Notes: a model not told the origin generated them from the sequence alone. 64,000 bases of DNA from DATDIC01 sp963764525 (GCA_963764525.1 CAVXTC010000007.1:62001-126000), one strand, 5' to 3'; positions 26,259 through 36,581 are shown, counted from the first letter of the stretch. Numbers and translations are program-made.

Positions 26259-26806
26259 GGCTGACGGGGTTGGTCTATCGCGCGCACAACCCGCGCTGGT
26301 CGTTCGCACCGATGTCCGGACGAGGGGCTGCCCTGTATGGGGGCCGGTTCAATCCGGTTGGAGTGGACGCGCTCTATACGTCGTTGCAGGTCGAGACCGC
26401 GTGGCGTGAGGCACAACAAGGTTTCGCCTTCAAGGCGCAACCGCTGACGATCTGCACGTATCGGGTTGACTGCGACGACATTGCTGACCTTCGGGACCCA
26501 TCGGTACAGGGCGCACTGGCGATCGACCCAAACGCCCTGACGTGCGCGTGGGAGAAGTTGGTCGAGCGCCGGCTGACCCCACCGAGTTGGTCGCTGGCGC
26601 GAAGCCTGTTGGCTTTCGGAGTGGCGGGCATCATCGTTCCGAGCTTCGCGCCGGGGGCGCGGACCGGCAATTCCAACGTCGTGGTCTGGACTTGGTCGGA
26701 GGCGCGGCCCCTTCAGGTTGGCGCCATCGACGATCTGGGGCACTTGCCGCGCAATGGCGGGTCCTGGAGCAGCGGTTCCGAAGCCAGCCAGCCGCCCCAA
26801 GAGTAG
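26255..26806 (+). CDS. RES-domain toxin (NAD+ phosphorylase family)
   Basis: 183 residues. The RES family is named for conserved Arg, Glu and Ser: R in LVYRAHNPRWSFAPMSGRGA, the GGRFNPVGVDALYTSLQVET block with its Glu, and the Ser in the NSNVVVW region. Characterised members (MbcT, ParT) destroy NAD+ by phosphorolysis or modify Prs. Paired with its ParS/Xre antitoxin. GTG start by overlap. The C-terminus is low-complexity Ser/Gly/Pro. Confidence 0.9.
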   Translation: MRLTGLVYRAHNPRWSFAPMSGRGAALYGGRFNPVGVDALYTSLQVETAWREAQQGFAFKAQPLTICTYRVDCDDIADLRDPSVQGALAIDPNALTCAWEKLVERRLTPPSWSLARSLLAFGVAGIIVPSFAPGARTGNSNVVVWTWSEARPLQVGAIDDLGHLPRNGGSWSSGSEASQPPQE

Positions 26807-26883
26807 ATCACTCTCGTCCCAGGGCAACCGGTGCCCCCGTCGTCATGGCCGGCAACACCAACGCAACCGCCGCCGCCGATCGC

Positions 26884-27471
26884 TCAGGGCTTGCCGCTGC
26901 CCTTGTCGGTCAGACGTTCGGTCGTCTGCACCGCCGCCTTCACCTGCTGCGGCGACGTCTCGGCCGCGCCGGCCCCGAGCTTTACGCCACCATCCGGCTG
27001 CGGCACCGCGATCGGCTTCACCTCCACCGGCACCACGCCGGGGTGCTTCATATCCAGCGTCGCAGCCACGTTCGGGCTGACATCGAGCACGCGGCCATCG
27101 ATGTGCGGGCCGCGATCTTCCACCTTCACCGTCGCCGATTTCCCGGTATTCAGGTTGGTCACCTTCGCCGTGGTCCCGAGCGGCAGGGTCTTGCTCGCGG
27201 CGACGTTGTCATTGGGATTGAGCCGCTGACCGTCTGCCATCTTTCGGTGACTAAAATGTTTCGCATAGAACGACGCCTTGCCGGCCTCCGCACGCCCGGA
27301 ATGATCGATTGGCGGCTTCTTCGCGTGCGAAGGCGCAACCGGTGGAAGACTGTTGAGCTTCACCGCCTCCTGCTGCGCCTGTGGTGAAAGAGGAGCCGGC
27401 GTCTCGGCGAACGCCGGCGCAGTCAGCGTCAATGCCAGTCCCGCACCGAGTGCTATATGCCAGCGTGCCAT
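26884..27471 (-). CDS. RlpA-family septal ring lytic transglycosylase-like protein
   Basis: About 195 residues from ATG 27471. Signal peptide MARWHIALGAGLALTLTAPA with cleavage near AFA-ET. The double-psi beta-barrel (RlpA/DPBB) domain has KASFYAKHFSHRKMADGQRL, LPLGTTAKVTNLNTGKSATV and VEDRGPHIDGRVLDVSPNVA, with the conserved DRGP. There is no SPOR domain at the C-terminus and no lipobox Cys, so it is a soluble periplasmic member. Some RlpA proteins cleave denuded peptidoglycan strands; activity here is not certain. An upstream ATG at 27516 is less likely. Confidence 0.88.
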   Translation of the reverse strand: MARWHIALGAGLALTLTAPAFAETPAPLSPQAQQEAVKLNSLPPVAPSHAKKPPIDHSGRAEAGKASFYAKHFSHRKMADGQRLNPNDNVAASKTLPLGTTAKVTNLNTGKSATVKVEDRGPHIDGRVLDVSPNVAATLDMKHPGVVPVEVKPIAVPQPDGGVKLGAGAAETSPQQVKAAVQTTERLTDKGSGKP

Positions 27472-27545
27472 CCCCCCTCCCGCAATTACCTTGCTCTGGT
27501 TGCTGACGCGCGACATCGGATTCCGGTTCCCGGCTCGCGGAATTG

Positions 27546-28211
27546 TCAGCCGAGATGTCTGGCGAAGAACGCCAGGGTTCGTTGCTGCGCCAGATCATAA
27601 TCCGGCTTGCTGAAGCTGCCCCGCTCGTCGCAACCGAAACCATGCTGCGCGCCGGCATAGACATAGATCTCAACCTTCGGTTGCGCGGCGCGGATGGCGT
27701 CCACGTCGGCCATCGTGATCGATTGGTCCTTCTCGCCGAAATGCATCTGCACCGGGCAGTTCGGAGTCTCGTTCTTCGTCGCGGCGATGCCGCCGCCATA
27801 CCAGCAGGATGCCGCGGCAAACAGACGGGTGCGCGTCGCTCCCCACCAGGCGACGGTCCCGCCATAGCAGTAGCCGACGATACCAAGCCGCTTGCCGCCC
27901 AGATGACGGGCCGCCGCCTCTACATCCGCGATCACGCCGGCTTCGGACAGTTTCATCCGCACCTCGCGGCCCTCGGCCATGTCGTCCGGCGAGTAACCGA
28001 GCTCCACCCCGCGCTGGGCACGGTCGAACAGCGCAGGCGCACAGACCGCGTAGCCCTCCGCGGCGAACCGATCCACCACGTTGCGCATGTGATGGTTGAC
28101 CCCAAAAATCTCCTGGATCACCACAAGGCCCTTCGTCGCGCCGTCCGGGCCGGCGGTGTAGGCAGACAGCTTGTGGCCGTCCGCGGCGGTCAGGTCGATC
28201 GTGCTGCCCAT
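27546..28211 (-). CDS. Dienelactone hydrolase family protein
   Basis: 221 residues, alpha/beta hydrolase of the dienelactone hydrolase family. Nucleophile Cys in LGIVGYCYGGTVAWW, the family's GFGCDERGSF block with the catalytic His in GAQHGFGC, and an Asp in HFGEKDQSITMAD. It hydrolyses lactone or ester substrates, as in aromatic ring-cleavage routes, although many members have unknown substrates. Start ATG 28211. It is divergent from the DUF4169 gene and near a lactonase gene, but a joint pathway is not shown. Confidence 0.92.
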   Translation of the reverse strand: MGSTIDLTAADGHKLSAYTAGPDGATKGLVVIQEIFGVNHHMRNVVDRFAAEGYAVCAPALFDRAQRGVELGYSPDDMAEGREVRMKLSEAGVIADVEAAARHLGGKRLGIVGYCYGGTVAWWGATRTRLFAAASCWYGGGIAATKNETPNCPVQMHFGEKDQSITMADVDAIRAAQPKVEIYVYAGAQHGFGCDERGSFSKPDYDLAQQRTLAFFARHLG

Positions 28212-28259
28212 GTCGCTCCCCGGGTTGTTTTCGCCTGTGGCGGCGGTCAGGATGGCGAG

Positions 28260-28439
28260 ATGAACGAGATCGTCAACCTCCGCCGCATCAAAAAGCTGCG
28301 CCAGCGCGATGCGGAGCGACAAACGGCGAAGCAGAACCGGGTCCGCCACGGGCGCACGGCGGCGCAGAAGGCGAACGACCACCGGGCCGCAGAGCGCGCC
28401 ACGGCCCATCGGCGGCACGAGGATGCAGGGCAGCAATGA
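28260..28439 (+). CDS. DUF4169 family small protein
   Basis: 59 residues, highly basic: MNEIVNLRRIKKLRQRDAER, then TAKQNRVRHGRTAAQKANDH. The opening 'xEIVNLRR' and the 'NRxxxGRTxAxK' core are the DUF4169 signature found across alphaproteobacteria. The function is unknown; the charge suggests nucleic-acid or ribosome contact. It ends 13 bases before the lactonase start. Confidence 0.8.
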   Translation: MNEIVNLRRIKKLRQRDAERQTAKQNRVRHGRTAAQKANDHRAAERATAHRRHEDAGQQ

Positions 28440-28452
28440 CCGGAGAACGCAT

Positions 28453-29453
28453 ATGACCCGCCGCGTTTATGTCTCCTGCGGTGGCGATCGCACCATCCAC
28501 GTGTCCGAACTCGCGATCGATGGTGCGCTGCGGCCGATCGCCACGGTGCCGATCCCCGGCACCACGGAGCCATCCGGCAGTACGCCGCTGGCAATCAGCC
28601 CCAACCGGCGCTTTCTGTATGCCGCGTTGCGCACGCCGCCGTTTCCGCTGACCAGCTTCGCGATCGATCCGGGTACCGGCGAGCTCACCCCATTTGCCAG
28701 CGCGCCGCTGCCCGACAGCATGGCCTATATCGCCACCGATCCGACCGCGCGCTGGCTGTTCAGCGCCTCCTATCCCGGCGCGCTCGTTGCCGTCAGTACC
28801 GATCGAGCCGGATGGCGCGATCCGCGCCGCGGCCGCCCAGGTGATCGCCACGCCGCCCAAGGCGCACTGCATCGTTCCGGCGCCGTCGGGGGATTGGGTG
28901 TACGCCACCAGCCTCGGCGGCGACGCCATCCTGCGCTGGCACTTCGCAGCGGGCCGGCTGGACGAAAGATCGTTGCGCACGACACGGCTCAGGACAGGCG
29001 CCGGACCGCGGCATCTTCGGCTGGGATCCGGCGATATCGTCTATTGCCTGAACGAGCTCGACGCCACGCTGGATGTGCTGGCCGAACAGGCCGGCGATCT
29101 CGTGCAGCGGCAGACCGTGCGGCTGCTTGCGAACAACGGCAAGCGCGCGGCGGCCGACCTGCACCTCACGCCCGACGGTGCGCTGCTCTATGCCAGTGAG
29201 CGGACCAGCAACACGCTGCATGCGTTTCGCGTCGAGCCGGACGGCACCGTCGCCCCTGTTGGCACCACGCCATGCGAGGCAACACCGCGCGGCTTCGCCA
29301 TAGATCCTGACGGACGATTCCTGCTTTGCGCCGGACAGACGGATGATACGGTGGGCGTCTATGCGATCGACCCCGCCAGCGGCAGGCTGTCGCTCCTGGC
29401 GCGCCATGCGACCGGGCCGCAATCCGAACTGGATCGAGATCATCGATCTCTGA
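28453..29453 (+). pseudogene. Lactonase family protein (6-phosphogluconolactonase-type seven-bladed beta-propeller), frameshifted
   Basis: About 333 residues. Begins MTRRVYVSCGGDRTIHVSEL and shows repeated propeller blades (PLAISPNRRFLYAALR, LHLTPDGALLYASERTSNTL, GFAIDPDGRFLLCAGQTDD). The family C-terminus GPNPNWIEIIDL appears after deleting one C near 29418, ending at TGA 29451. A second indel lies near 28815. It is Pgl/YbhE-like, which hydrolyses lactones such as 6-phosphogluconolactone; the actual substrate may differ. Both breaks look like single-base errors. Confidence 0.82.
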
Positions 29454-29459
29454 CCCCGT

Positions 29460-30195
29460 TCAGCGGCGCTCGAGATGCTCGAGCAGCACCAACGCTCCCG
29501 GCAGCTCGCTGCTTTTTTCCCGCAGCATCGCGGTGCCGCCGACCGCGAATGCGGCGATCGCCGCCAGCAGCTCACGCAGCCGGTCCGGGGCGCTGGCGTC
29601 GAACGGCAGCACGCAACCGCCGGTGCGGCGCGCCAGGTCGAGGAACGTTTCCGCATCCCGGCGCGCCGACGGATCGCTGGTATCGTGCAGAACGATCAGC
29701 CTGATGCCGCGCAACCCGAGCGCGTCGGCCAGCATCCGGCCGCTGGTCAGTCGATTCCTCGAAGACATCGCCAGTATAGACGATCACGCGCACGCCGGGT
29801 TTTGCCAGGCTGGTCCGCAGGATCGCCAGCAATCGCGTCCGCCCGGCCTCGCAGACAATGCTGGCGGCGCGATCGCGCAGCGTTTTGGGGTCCGCGGTAA
29901 AATCCGTGAACGTGTGCAGCCGCGAACCCCCATGCACCGCCAGCGCCACATCGAGCTGCCCGGGCAGCGCCCGCACCAGTGCATCCGTCACCTTGCGCGC
30001 CACGCCCCAGGCCGGCTCGCGCGAGGCGGTGGCGTCGAACCCGAACACCAGGCGCGGGCGTTTCGGGATCTCCGTTGCCGCATCAACGGCGCCGCCCGGA
30101 ATCAGGGCCGATCGGATGCGCGCGAGCAGGCCGGGCCGTTTTGGACCCGTGCTTTCATACGGCACCAGCACGAAGTTCTGCGGTTTGTCCGGCAT
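29460..30195 (-). pseudogene. VWA-like protein next to sarcosine oxidase genes, one frameshift
   Basis: About 245 residues. The N-terminal half has a von Willebrand A-type core: RPRLVFGFDATASREPAWGV (a DxTxS-like metal site), KVTDALVRALPGQLDVALAV and KPGVRVIVYTGDVFEE. The C-terminal half continues in another frame (LTSGRMLADALGLRGIRLIV, FLDLARRTGGCVLPFDA). The break is near 29760. The start ATG 30195 lies inside the end of soxG, so it appears to be the last gene of the sox operon. Its role is unknown; VWA proteins often pair with AAA ATPases, but none is near. Confidence 0.6.
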
Positions 30196-30765
30196 CCGGC
30201 ACCTCGTATCCGACCACCGCGGCGGCGTGGGTCAGCGCGTCAACGAACCAGCCAGCATAGCTCGATGACACGATCACGTCGAAACTGGGCACTGCATCGC
30301 GCTGAAACAACAGGCAGGCCAGTTCCGCGATCGGGGTAACAGCGACTCGCCCGGTGGTGAAGGCACGCGGATGCAGGTCGATCCGGCAGAGCCGCGCCAG
30401 CACGTCGCGCGCATCGCGGCCGGAGATGCTCAGCACCGCGCGTCCGTGCGACTGGTCCACCACCGAACCCACATCGCCGCACGCCGCTTTTACAGTGCGC
30501 GCCAAGGCAGCTTTCATCGCGCCCCATCAGCATCCAGGCATCCGGTTGCAGCCACAGCGCAATCAGGTCGCCGGCGATGGCGGAGTGCCCGGGCGGCGGC
30601 AGGTCCAGGCCGAAAGCGGCACGCATGGCAGCGGCCAGCGCCTCGGCCTGCCCACGCCGGGCCATCAGTTGCACCAGAGCGCATCGGCGCGCCGCGATGC
30701 GTACGGGCTGCTCGCCGGGGGCGCCGTATCGGCCCGGCTTCAGGGCGTGGTTCAGGCGCGGACAC
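30155..30765 (-). pseudogene. soxG: Sarcosine oxidase gamma subunit, frameshifted
   Basis: About 200 residues, reconstructed: ALKPGRYGAPGEQPVRIAAR, LVQLMARRGQAEALAAAMRA and GDLIALWLQPDAWMLMG in one frame, then VDQSHGRAVLSISGRDARDV, LARLCRIDLHPRAFTTGRVA and SSYAGWFVDALTHAAAVVGY in another (break near 30520). This is the GcvT-like small subunit of heterotetrameric sarcosine oxidase, which oxidises sarcosine to glycine with one-carbon transfer to folate. A GTG at 30765 is the probable start. It overlaps the end of soxA, and its end overlaps the VWA gene by 41 bases. Confidence 0.82.
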
Positions 30766-33684
30766 GCAAATTCTCCGGATCGACGAAATGCGGGCTGACG
30801 ATCTCGACCGCCACCGTCTCGTTCTTCAGCGGAAACGCCGCGTCCAGGAGGCGCTTGCTCCGTTCCGCGCAGCATGGCAAGCCCGATCCACCGATCCAGC
30901 TCCACCGAGCGTGTCACGCTGGTGACCCAGCCCAGGCTGGCCGTGCTGCCAGGTTCCACCAAGTGCGCGCCCGCACGCAGCTCCGTCCCCGGTTGCACCG
31001 GCATGACGCCGACCAGATGCGGGCGGTCGGGATCGGTCAGGCCGGGTCGCTGCGCCAGCGCGCGGCCGATGAAATCGCCACGCTTCTTCAGCATCCGGCC
31101 AAGCCCGAGATCGGCCGCCGTGGTTTGCCCATTCAGTTCGGGTCCGGCCACATGGCCCTTCTCGATCCGCAGCAGCCCGAGCGCTTCCATTCCATACGGT
31201 TCGATTCCGAACGGCGCGCCCGCCTGCATCACGGCTTCCCACACCGTCACGCCATGGCCCCAGGGCGTGGCGATCTCGTAGGCCATCTCGCCGGAGAAGC
31301 TGATGCGGAACACGCGCACCGGGCAGCCGGCGATTTCCGCCTCGCCCACCGCCATGAACGGAAACGCCTCGTTCGCCAGATCGAGGCCCCGCACGATCCC
31401 ATGCAGCGTGTCGCGCGCGCGCGGGCCGGCCAATCGACATCGCCGCCCATTGATCCGTCACCGAGGCCAGTTGCACGTCCAGCTCCGGCCAGCACGTTTG
31501 CAGATGGAACTCCAGATGCGCCATGCACCGGGCCGGCATTCGCGGTCGTGGTGGTGACGACGAAATGGTCTGGGGCGAATCGCGAGGTGGTGCCGTCGTC
31601 GAACACGATGCCGTCTTCCCGCAGCATCAGCCCGTAGCGCGCGCGGCCGACCGGCAGGGTGGAAAAGGTGTTGGCGTACACACGATCGAGGAACACCGGC
31701 CGCATCGCTGCCCTGCACGTCGATCTTGCCCAGCGTGGACACGTCGCAGATGCCGACCGCCCGGCGCACCGCCCGAGCCTCCCGCAGCACGGTGGCCCAG
31801 GCATCGGCATCTTCCGGCTTCGGGTACAGGCCGGGCCGCAGCCACTGGCCGGTATCGACGAACTCGGCGCCGCGCCGCACGTGCCAATCGTGCAGCGAGG
31901 TCAGGCGGACAGGCGCCGCTTCCTGGCCGACACGCGCTCCGGCGATCGCGCCCCAGGTAACCGGTGTAACGAACGGGCGGAATGTCGGCAGCCCGACATC
32001 CTGCACGCGCTCGCCGCGCGCTTCCGCCAGCACGGCGGCTCCGACCAGCCCGCCGGTCTTGCCCTGTTCGGTCCCCATCGTGTGCGTGGTGTAGCGCTTG
32101 GCGTGCTCGATATGCCGATAGCCTTCGCGATACGCCAGCCGGATGTCATCGGCGGTGACGTCGTCCTGGATATCGACGAACGCCTTGCCGCGCGCTTTTA
32201 CCTGCCAGATCGGGAACACCGTCGCGTCGGGCGAATCGCCGGTCGGCAGTTCGATCGAGTTGTCGGCGACGAAGCCCGCCTGATGCGCCGCGGCGGCACC
32301 GGCGCGCGCGCCGTCCACGGCGGCCGCCGCGATGCCGGTAATCCCGCCCGCCGCACCGGCCGAATGCTGCGCCTGCACGGGCGGACCGGGCACGAAGCTC
32401 GCCAGCCGGTCGTCCCAGCTCAACGGCGTGCCCGACTGGCTGGCCAGATGCACGGCCGGATTGAGCCCACCGGACACGCAAAGCAGATCCGCGGCCACGC
32501 TGGTTTCGCCGCCGTCGCGCCGGCGGATGCGCACGCCGTGCAACGCCAGCCGACCGGCGGTGCCGATCACCTCGCTGTCCGCCCAGACCGTGATGCCGCG
32601 TTCGCGCGCCGCTGACGCAGCCGCACCGTCGTTCCGCGCATCGATCACGCCGGCAATTTCCAGCCCGGCTTCCTGCAACGCGAACAGGCTATCGTACGCG
32701 GCGTCGTTGTTGGCAAACAACAGCGCACGGCGGCCTGCTCGCACGCCGAAGCGCGCCGCATAAATCTGCGCCGCTCCGGCGAGCATCACGCCCGGCCGAT
32801 CGTTGCCGGGGAAGGCGATGAACCGCTCATGCGCACCCGTCGCCAGCACCACCGATCGCGCCCGGATGGTCCAGTAGCGCTGGCGCGGTGTGTGCGGCGG
32901 CGGCTCCGGCAGGTGATCGGCAACCCGCTCCACCGCGCCCAGGACGTTGTGATCGTAATAGCCGAATGCAGTGGTTCGCAGCAGCAGCTTCACGTCCGGC
33001 ATCGCGGCCAGAGCGGCCAGCGTCTGCTCCCGCCACAACTCGTGCGGGCGTTCGGCCAGCAGACCGCCGCCGGGCAGGAAATCCTGCTCGCACAGGATCA
33101 CCCGTGCGCCTGCTGCGCCGGCCACGCGCGCTGCCGCCAGCCCGGCCGCGCCGCTGCCCACCACCAGCACGTCGCAATGCGCGTGCATGGCCTCGTAACG
33201 GTCGGGATCTGGCAGCCCGGAGGCGCGCCCCAGCCCGGCGGCGCGGCGAATCCAGGGCTCGTACAGCTTTCTCCCAGAAGGCCGCCGGCCACATGAAGGT
33301 CTTGTAGTAGAACCCTGCCGACAGCAGCGGGGAAACCAGGCCAGCCGCCGCCATCAGGTCGAACCGCAGCGACGGAAACCGGTTCTGGCTGGCCGCATTC
33401 AGCCCGTCGTAGAGCTCGACCATCGTCATGCGCGTGTTGGGTTCGCGCCGCGCGCCGCTGCGCAGTTCGGCCAGCGCGTTCGGTTCTTCGGCACCGGCGG
33501 CGAAGATGCCGCGCGGGCGGTGCAGCTTGAAGCTGCGGCCGACCAGGCGAACCCCGTTCGCCAGCAGCGCCGAGGCCAGCGTATCGCCGGGATGGCCGAG
33601 GTAGTCGCGGCCATCGAAGTGGAATCGCAGCGTGCGGCTGCGATCGATGTGGCCACCCGATTGCGTGCGAAACTGCTGGGTCAT
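30752..33684 (-). pseudogene. soxA: Sarcosine oxidase alpha subunit, several frameshifts
   Basis: About 975 residues when repaired. N-terminal 2Fe-2S-like/Fer2_4 part: TLRFHFDGRDYLGHPGDTLA, LVGRSFKLHRPRGIFAAGAE. FAD/NAD domain: CDVLVVGSGAAGLAAARVAG and RSVVLATGAHERFIAFPGND. The C-terminal GcvT (folate-binding) domain runs from AVGICDVSTLGKIDVQG through GEMAYEIATPWGHGVTVWEA to FVDPENLRVRA with TGA at 30752. Breaks lie near 33276 (AAA run), 31740, 31530, 31430 and 30855; each is a single-base change. ATG 33684 overlaps the soxD stop. The subunit carries the folate and NAD sites of the complex. Confidence 0.88.
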
Positions 33685-33956
33685 TCGGGGGGAACGCCGA
33701 GCGTGTCGGTGGGGCCGGCGACGGCGCGCACCTCGTGCGTCAGCGTGTGGCGCACCACTTGCAGGAACTGGCGGCAGCCGTGCGCGTGAAACCACCACTC
33801 CTTGTGCCACCCTCGCGGGTTGCGCCGCGCATAGACGTAGTCGTGAAATGCCTCCACCGGGGCGTCGGCCGCCGGGCGGCGCACTGTCGCGTCACCGCGA
33901 TAGGTGAACTCGATCTCGTCGCGCGGACCGCACCAGGGGCAGTCAATCTGGATCAT
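33681..33956 (-). CDS. soxD: Sarcosine oxidase delta subunit
   Basis: About 91 residues from ATG 33956: MIQIDCPWCGPRDEIEFTYR with the zinc-site CxxC, then YVYARRNPRGWHKEWWFHAH, GCRQFLQVVRHTLTHEVRAV. These are the standard SoxD features; the small subunit stabilises the alpha/beta complex and holds zinc. Its TGA overlaps the soxA start (ATGA). An in-frame start at 33986 would run back into the palindrome and is less likely. Confidence 0.92.
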   Translation of the reverse strand: MIQIDCPWCGPRDEIEFTYRGDATVRRPAADAPVEAFHDYVYARRNPRGWHKEWWFHAHGCRQFLQVVRHTLTHEVRAVAGPTDTLGVPPE

Positions 33957-33973
33957 GAGCGCCGGCCAGATAC

Positions 33974-33997
33974 ACCTCTCCCGCAAGCGGGAGAGGT
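33974..33997. repeat. Intergenic palindrome, CCTCTCCCG family
   Basis: Stem ACCTCTCCCGC (33974-33984) and GCGGGAGAGGT (33987-33997), almost no loop. It lies between soxB and soxD in the same operon, with a sister copy at 11264. An intra-operon position suggests mRNA processing or differential stability rather than full termination. Confidence 0.78.
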
Positions 33998-34007
33998 AAA
34001 GTGAAAC

Positions 34008-35258
34008 CTACTGCAACCATGGGAATGGCCCGCTGCCGCGTTCGTCCAGCATGCGGCCCTCGCGGAACCGGTTCAGCGTGAACGCGGCATTCAGCTTGTG
34101 CGGTTCGCCCTTGGCGATCGTCCAGGCATGGCACCAGCCGGAAGCCGGCGTCGCCTTGAACCCGCCGTAGCACCACCCGGCAGTCAGCGTCAGCCCGCCG
34201 ATCGGTGTCAGCCCGATGATCGGCGAACCGTCGAACGTCATGTCCATCACGCCGCCCCAGTTGCGCAATCCCCGCAGCCGCGACAGCGACGGCATCATCG
34301 CGATCCCGGCGGTCCACACATCCTCCAGCACCGGCAAATTGCCGCGCTGGGCGTAGCTGTTCCAGCCGTCCAACCCGCCGCCGAACACCAACCCGCCTTT
34401 GTCTGACTGGCTGATGTAGAAATGCCCCGCCCCGAAGGTGATCACCGAATTGACCAGCGGCTTGATGCCCTCACTGACGAAGGCCTGCAGCACATGGCTT
34501 TCGATCGGCACGTCCAGCCCCGCCATCTGCGCCACGCGCGATGTGTTGCCCGCCACCGCCAACCCGATCTTCCCGGCGCGAATATCACCGCGCGTGGTGC
34601 GCACGCCGGTGACGTGCCCACCCTCCACGTCGATGCCGGTAACCTCGCAATGCTGAATGATATCCACCCCGCGCGCATCGGCCGCCCGCGCAAAGCCCCA
34701 GGCCACCGCATCATGCCGCGCGGTGCCGCCGCGCCGCTGCAGCAGTCCGCCCATGACCGGGAAGCGCCCGTTACCGGTATCCACCAGTGGGCAGAATTGC
34801 CGCACCTGATCCCGGTCCAGCAGCTCCGCGTCGATGCCCGACAGCCGCATCGCGTTGCCGCGCCGTGCCGAGGCATTGCGCGCACCTTCCGAATGAAACA
34901 GGTTCAGCACGCCGCGCTGGCTGACCATGGCGTTGTAATTCAGGTCCTGCTCCAGCCCTTCCCACAGCTTCAGCGACCATTCGTAGAAATTGTGGTTCTC
35001 GGGCAGCAGGTAGTTGGACCGCACGATCGTGGTGTTGCGCCCGGTGTTGCCGAGGCCGATCGGCCCCTTTTCCAGCACCGCGACATTGGTGATGCCGTGC
35101 TCCTTGGCCAGGTAATAGGCACTGGCCAGCCCGTGCCCGCCGCCGCCGATGATGATCACGTCATAGCGCGGCTTCGGCGGCGGATCGCGCCACGCCGGAG
35201 TCCAGCCGCTGTTCCCCCGCAAAGCCTCCGTCAGCACCCGCAATCCGGAATAGCGCAT
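34008..35258 (-). CDS. soxB: Sarcosine oxidase beta subunit
   Basis: About 416 residues from ATG 35258 (MRYSGLRVLTEALRGNSGW). The FAD motif is YDVIIIGGGGHGLASAYYLA. Other SoxB marks are GNTGRNTTIVRSNYLLPENH, where the conserved Arg-Asn segment neighbours the covalent FMN region, and FDGSPIIGLTPIGGLTLTAGWCYGGFK, in which GGLTLTAGWCYGGFKATP is typical. It oxidises sarcosine at FAD and holds covalent FMN with soxA. First gene of the soxB-soxD-soxA-soxG operon; it is the only large sox gene without a frame break. Confidence 0.95.
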   Translation of the reverse strand: MRYSGLRVLTEALRGNSGWTPAWRDPPPKPRYDVIIIGGGGHGLASAYYLAKEHGITNVAVLEKGPIGLGNTGRNTTIVRSNYLLPENHNFYEWSLKLWEGLEQDLNYNAMVSQRGVLNLFHSEGARNASARRGNAMRLSGIDAELLDRDQVRQFCPLVDTGNGRFPVMGGLLQRRGGTARHDAVAWGFARAADARGVDIIQHCEVTGIDVEGGHVTGVRTTRGDIRAGKIGLAVAGNTSRVAQMAGLDVPIESHVLQAFVSEGIKPLVNSVITFGAGHFYISQSDKGGLVFGGGLDGWNSYAQRGNLPVLEDVWTAGIAMMPSLSRLRGLRNWGGVMDMTFDGSPIIGLTPIGGLTLTAGWCYGGFKATPASGWCHAWTIAKGEPHKLNAAFTLNRFREGRMLDERGSGPFPWLQ

Positions 35259-35338
35259 GATCCTCCCCGTGCGACTGACTATGCTGTGCCCGCCACGCCG
35301 GAGCAAGCGCCGGCGCCCGAAACGCAGGAGGAACGATC

Positions 35339-36581
35339 ATGGCAACCGTCGGCGATCCCGGAGCGAACCGGCCGCACAACCCGCATGTGCAGCGGCTGCG
35401 CGTCCCGAACCTGAGCGAAATCGACATGCCGGGATTGCGGACCAACCGCCTCGCGCGCCTGCAAGCCATGATGCGCCAGCACGACATTCCGATCTGCCTG
35501 TTCTTCAATCCGGCGAATATCCGCTACGCGACCGGCACCGACGTCATGGGCGTGTGGACCGCGACCACGCTCGGCCCGCTACTGCCTGCTCGCCGCCGAG
35601 GGCAAGCCGGTGCTGTTCGAATACAAGACCTCGGCGCATGTCTCGCAGAAGCTGGTGGCCGATGTGCGTCCCGCCATCTCCTGGCAGTACGGCGGAACCC
35701 AGGGCGCGGCCCGCGCGCGACGCTGGGCGGAGTCGGTGAAAGGCGTGATGGCGGAACTCGGCTGCGCCGGCGCGCCGCTGGCGGTCGATAAGCTCGACGG
35801 GTTCGGCTTTCAGGCATTGACCGATCTCGGCATCCGCGTCACCGACCCCAGCCCGGCCACCGTCGATGCACGCGAAATCAAGACGCCCGAAGAAGTCCAG
35901 CTCATGATCCTGAACGGCGCCATCGCCGACGTGCTGTTCGCCGAGTTCGAAGCGTCGATCCGCCCCGGCGTGCGCGAATACGAGCTGCTTGCGGTGCTCA
36001 GCGACACGCTGCTGCGCAACCACGGCGAGTTCATCTTCACGCGTCTGGTTGCGTCCGGTACCAACACCAACCCCTGGATGTCGGAAGCCCACGACAAGCT
36101 GGTGCAGCCCGGCGACCTGGTGGGCATCGACACCGACGCCAACGGATACGAAGGCTATGTGCTGGACGTGTCCCGCACCTTCTTGTGCGGCGACGAAGGC
36201 ACGCCCGGCCAGAAGGAGGCGTACCGCATCGCCTATGATTGCGTGAACGGTATGCGCGAACTGATGAAACCGGGAATGACGTTCGAGGAATTCTCCCACG
36301 CTGCGCCGAAACTGCCCGAGGGGTACGTCAACGGCCGCTACAGCACGATGGTGCATCAGGCCGGACTGGAAGACGAAGGCCCCGGCATCCCCTATCCGCA
36401 GGATCTGCGGGACGATTCGCCCGGCGGGCGGATCATCCGGGAAAACATGGTGTTCTGCCTGGAATGCTACGCCGGCAAGGATGGGGAAGCGTACGGCGTG
36501 AAGCTGGAAGACCAGGTGCTGGTGACGAAGGACGGCGCTGTTGCGCTCAACACGTATCCGTTCGAGAAGAAGCTGCTGTAG
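35339..36581 (+). pseudogene. M24 family metallohydrolase, DddP/Xaa-Pro-peptidase-like, one frameshift
   Basis: About 413 residues. N-terminal creatinase-like domain: FFNPANIRYATGTDVMGVWT. The M24 pita-bread domain carries the metal ligands: Asp in VGIDTDANGYEGYVLDVSRT, His in STMVHQAGLEDEGPGIPYP, Glu in VFCLECYAG and Glu in VKLEDQVLVTKDG. TRLVASGTNTNPWMSEA and LNTYPFEKKLL also resemble DddP, the DMSP lyase branch, more than prolidases. A break near 35580 separates the N-terminus (one base off at CGCTACTGCCTGCTC). Divergent from soxB, so a role in methylated nitrogen or sulfur compound use is plausible but unproven. Confidence 0.78.
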
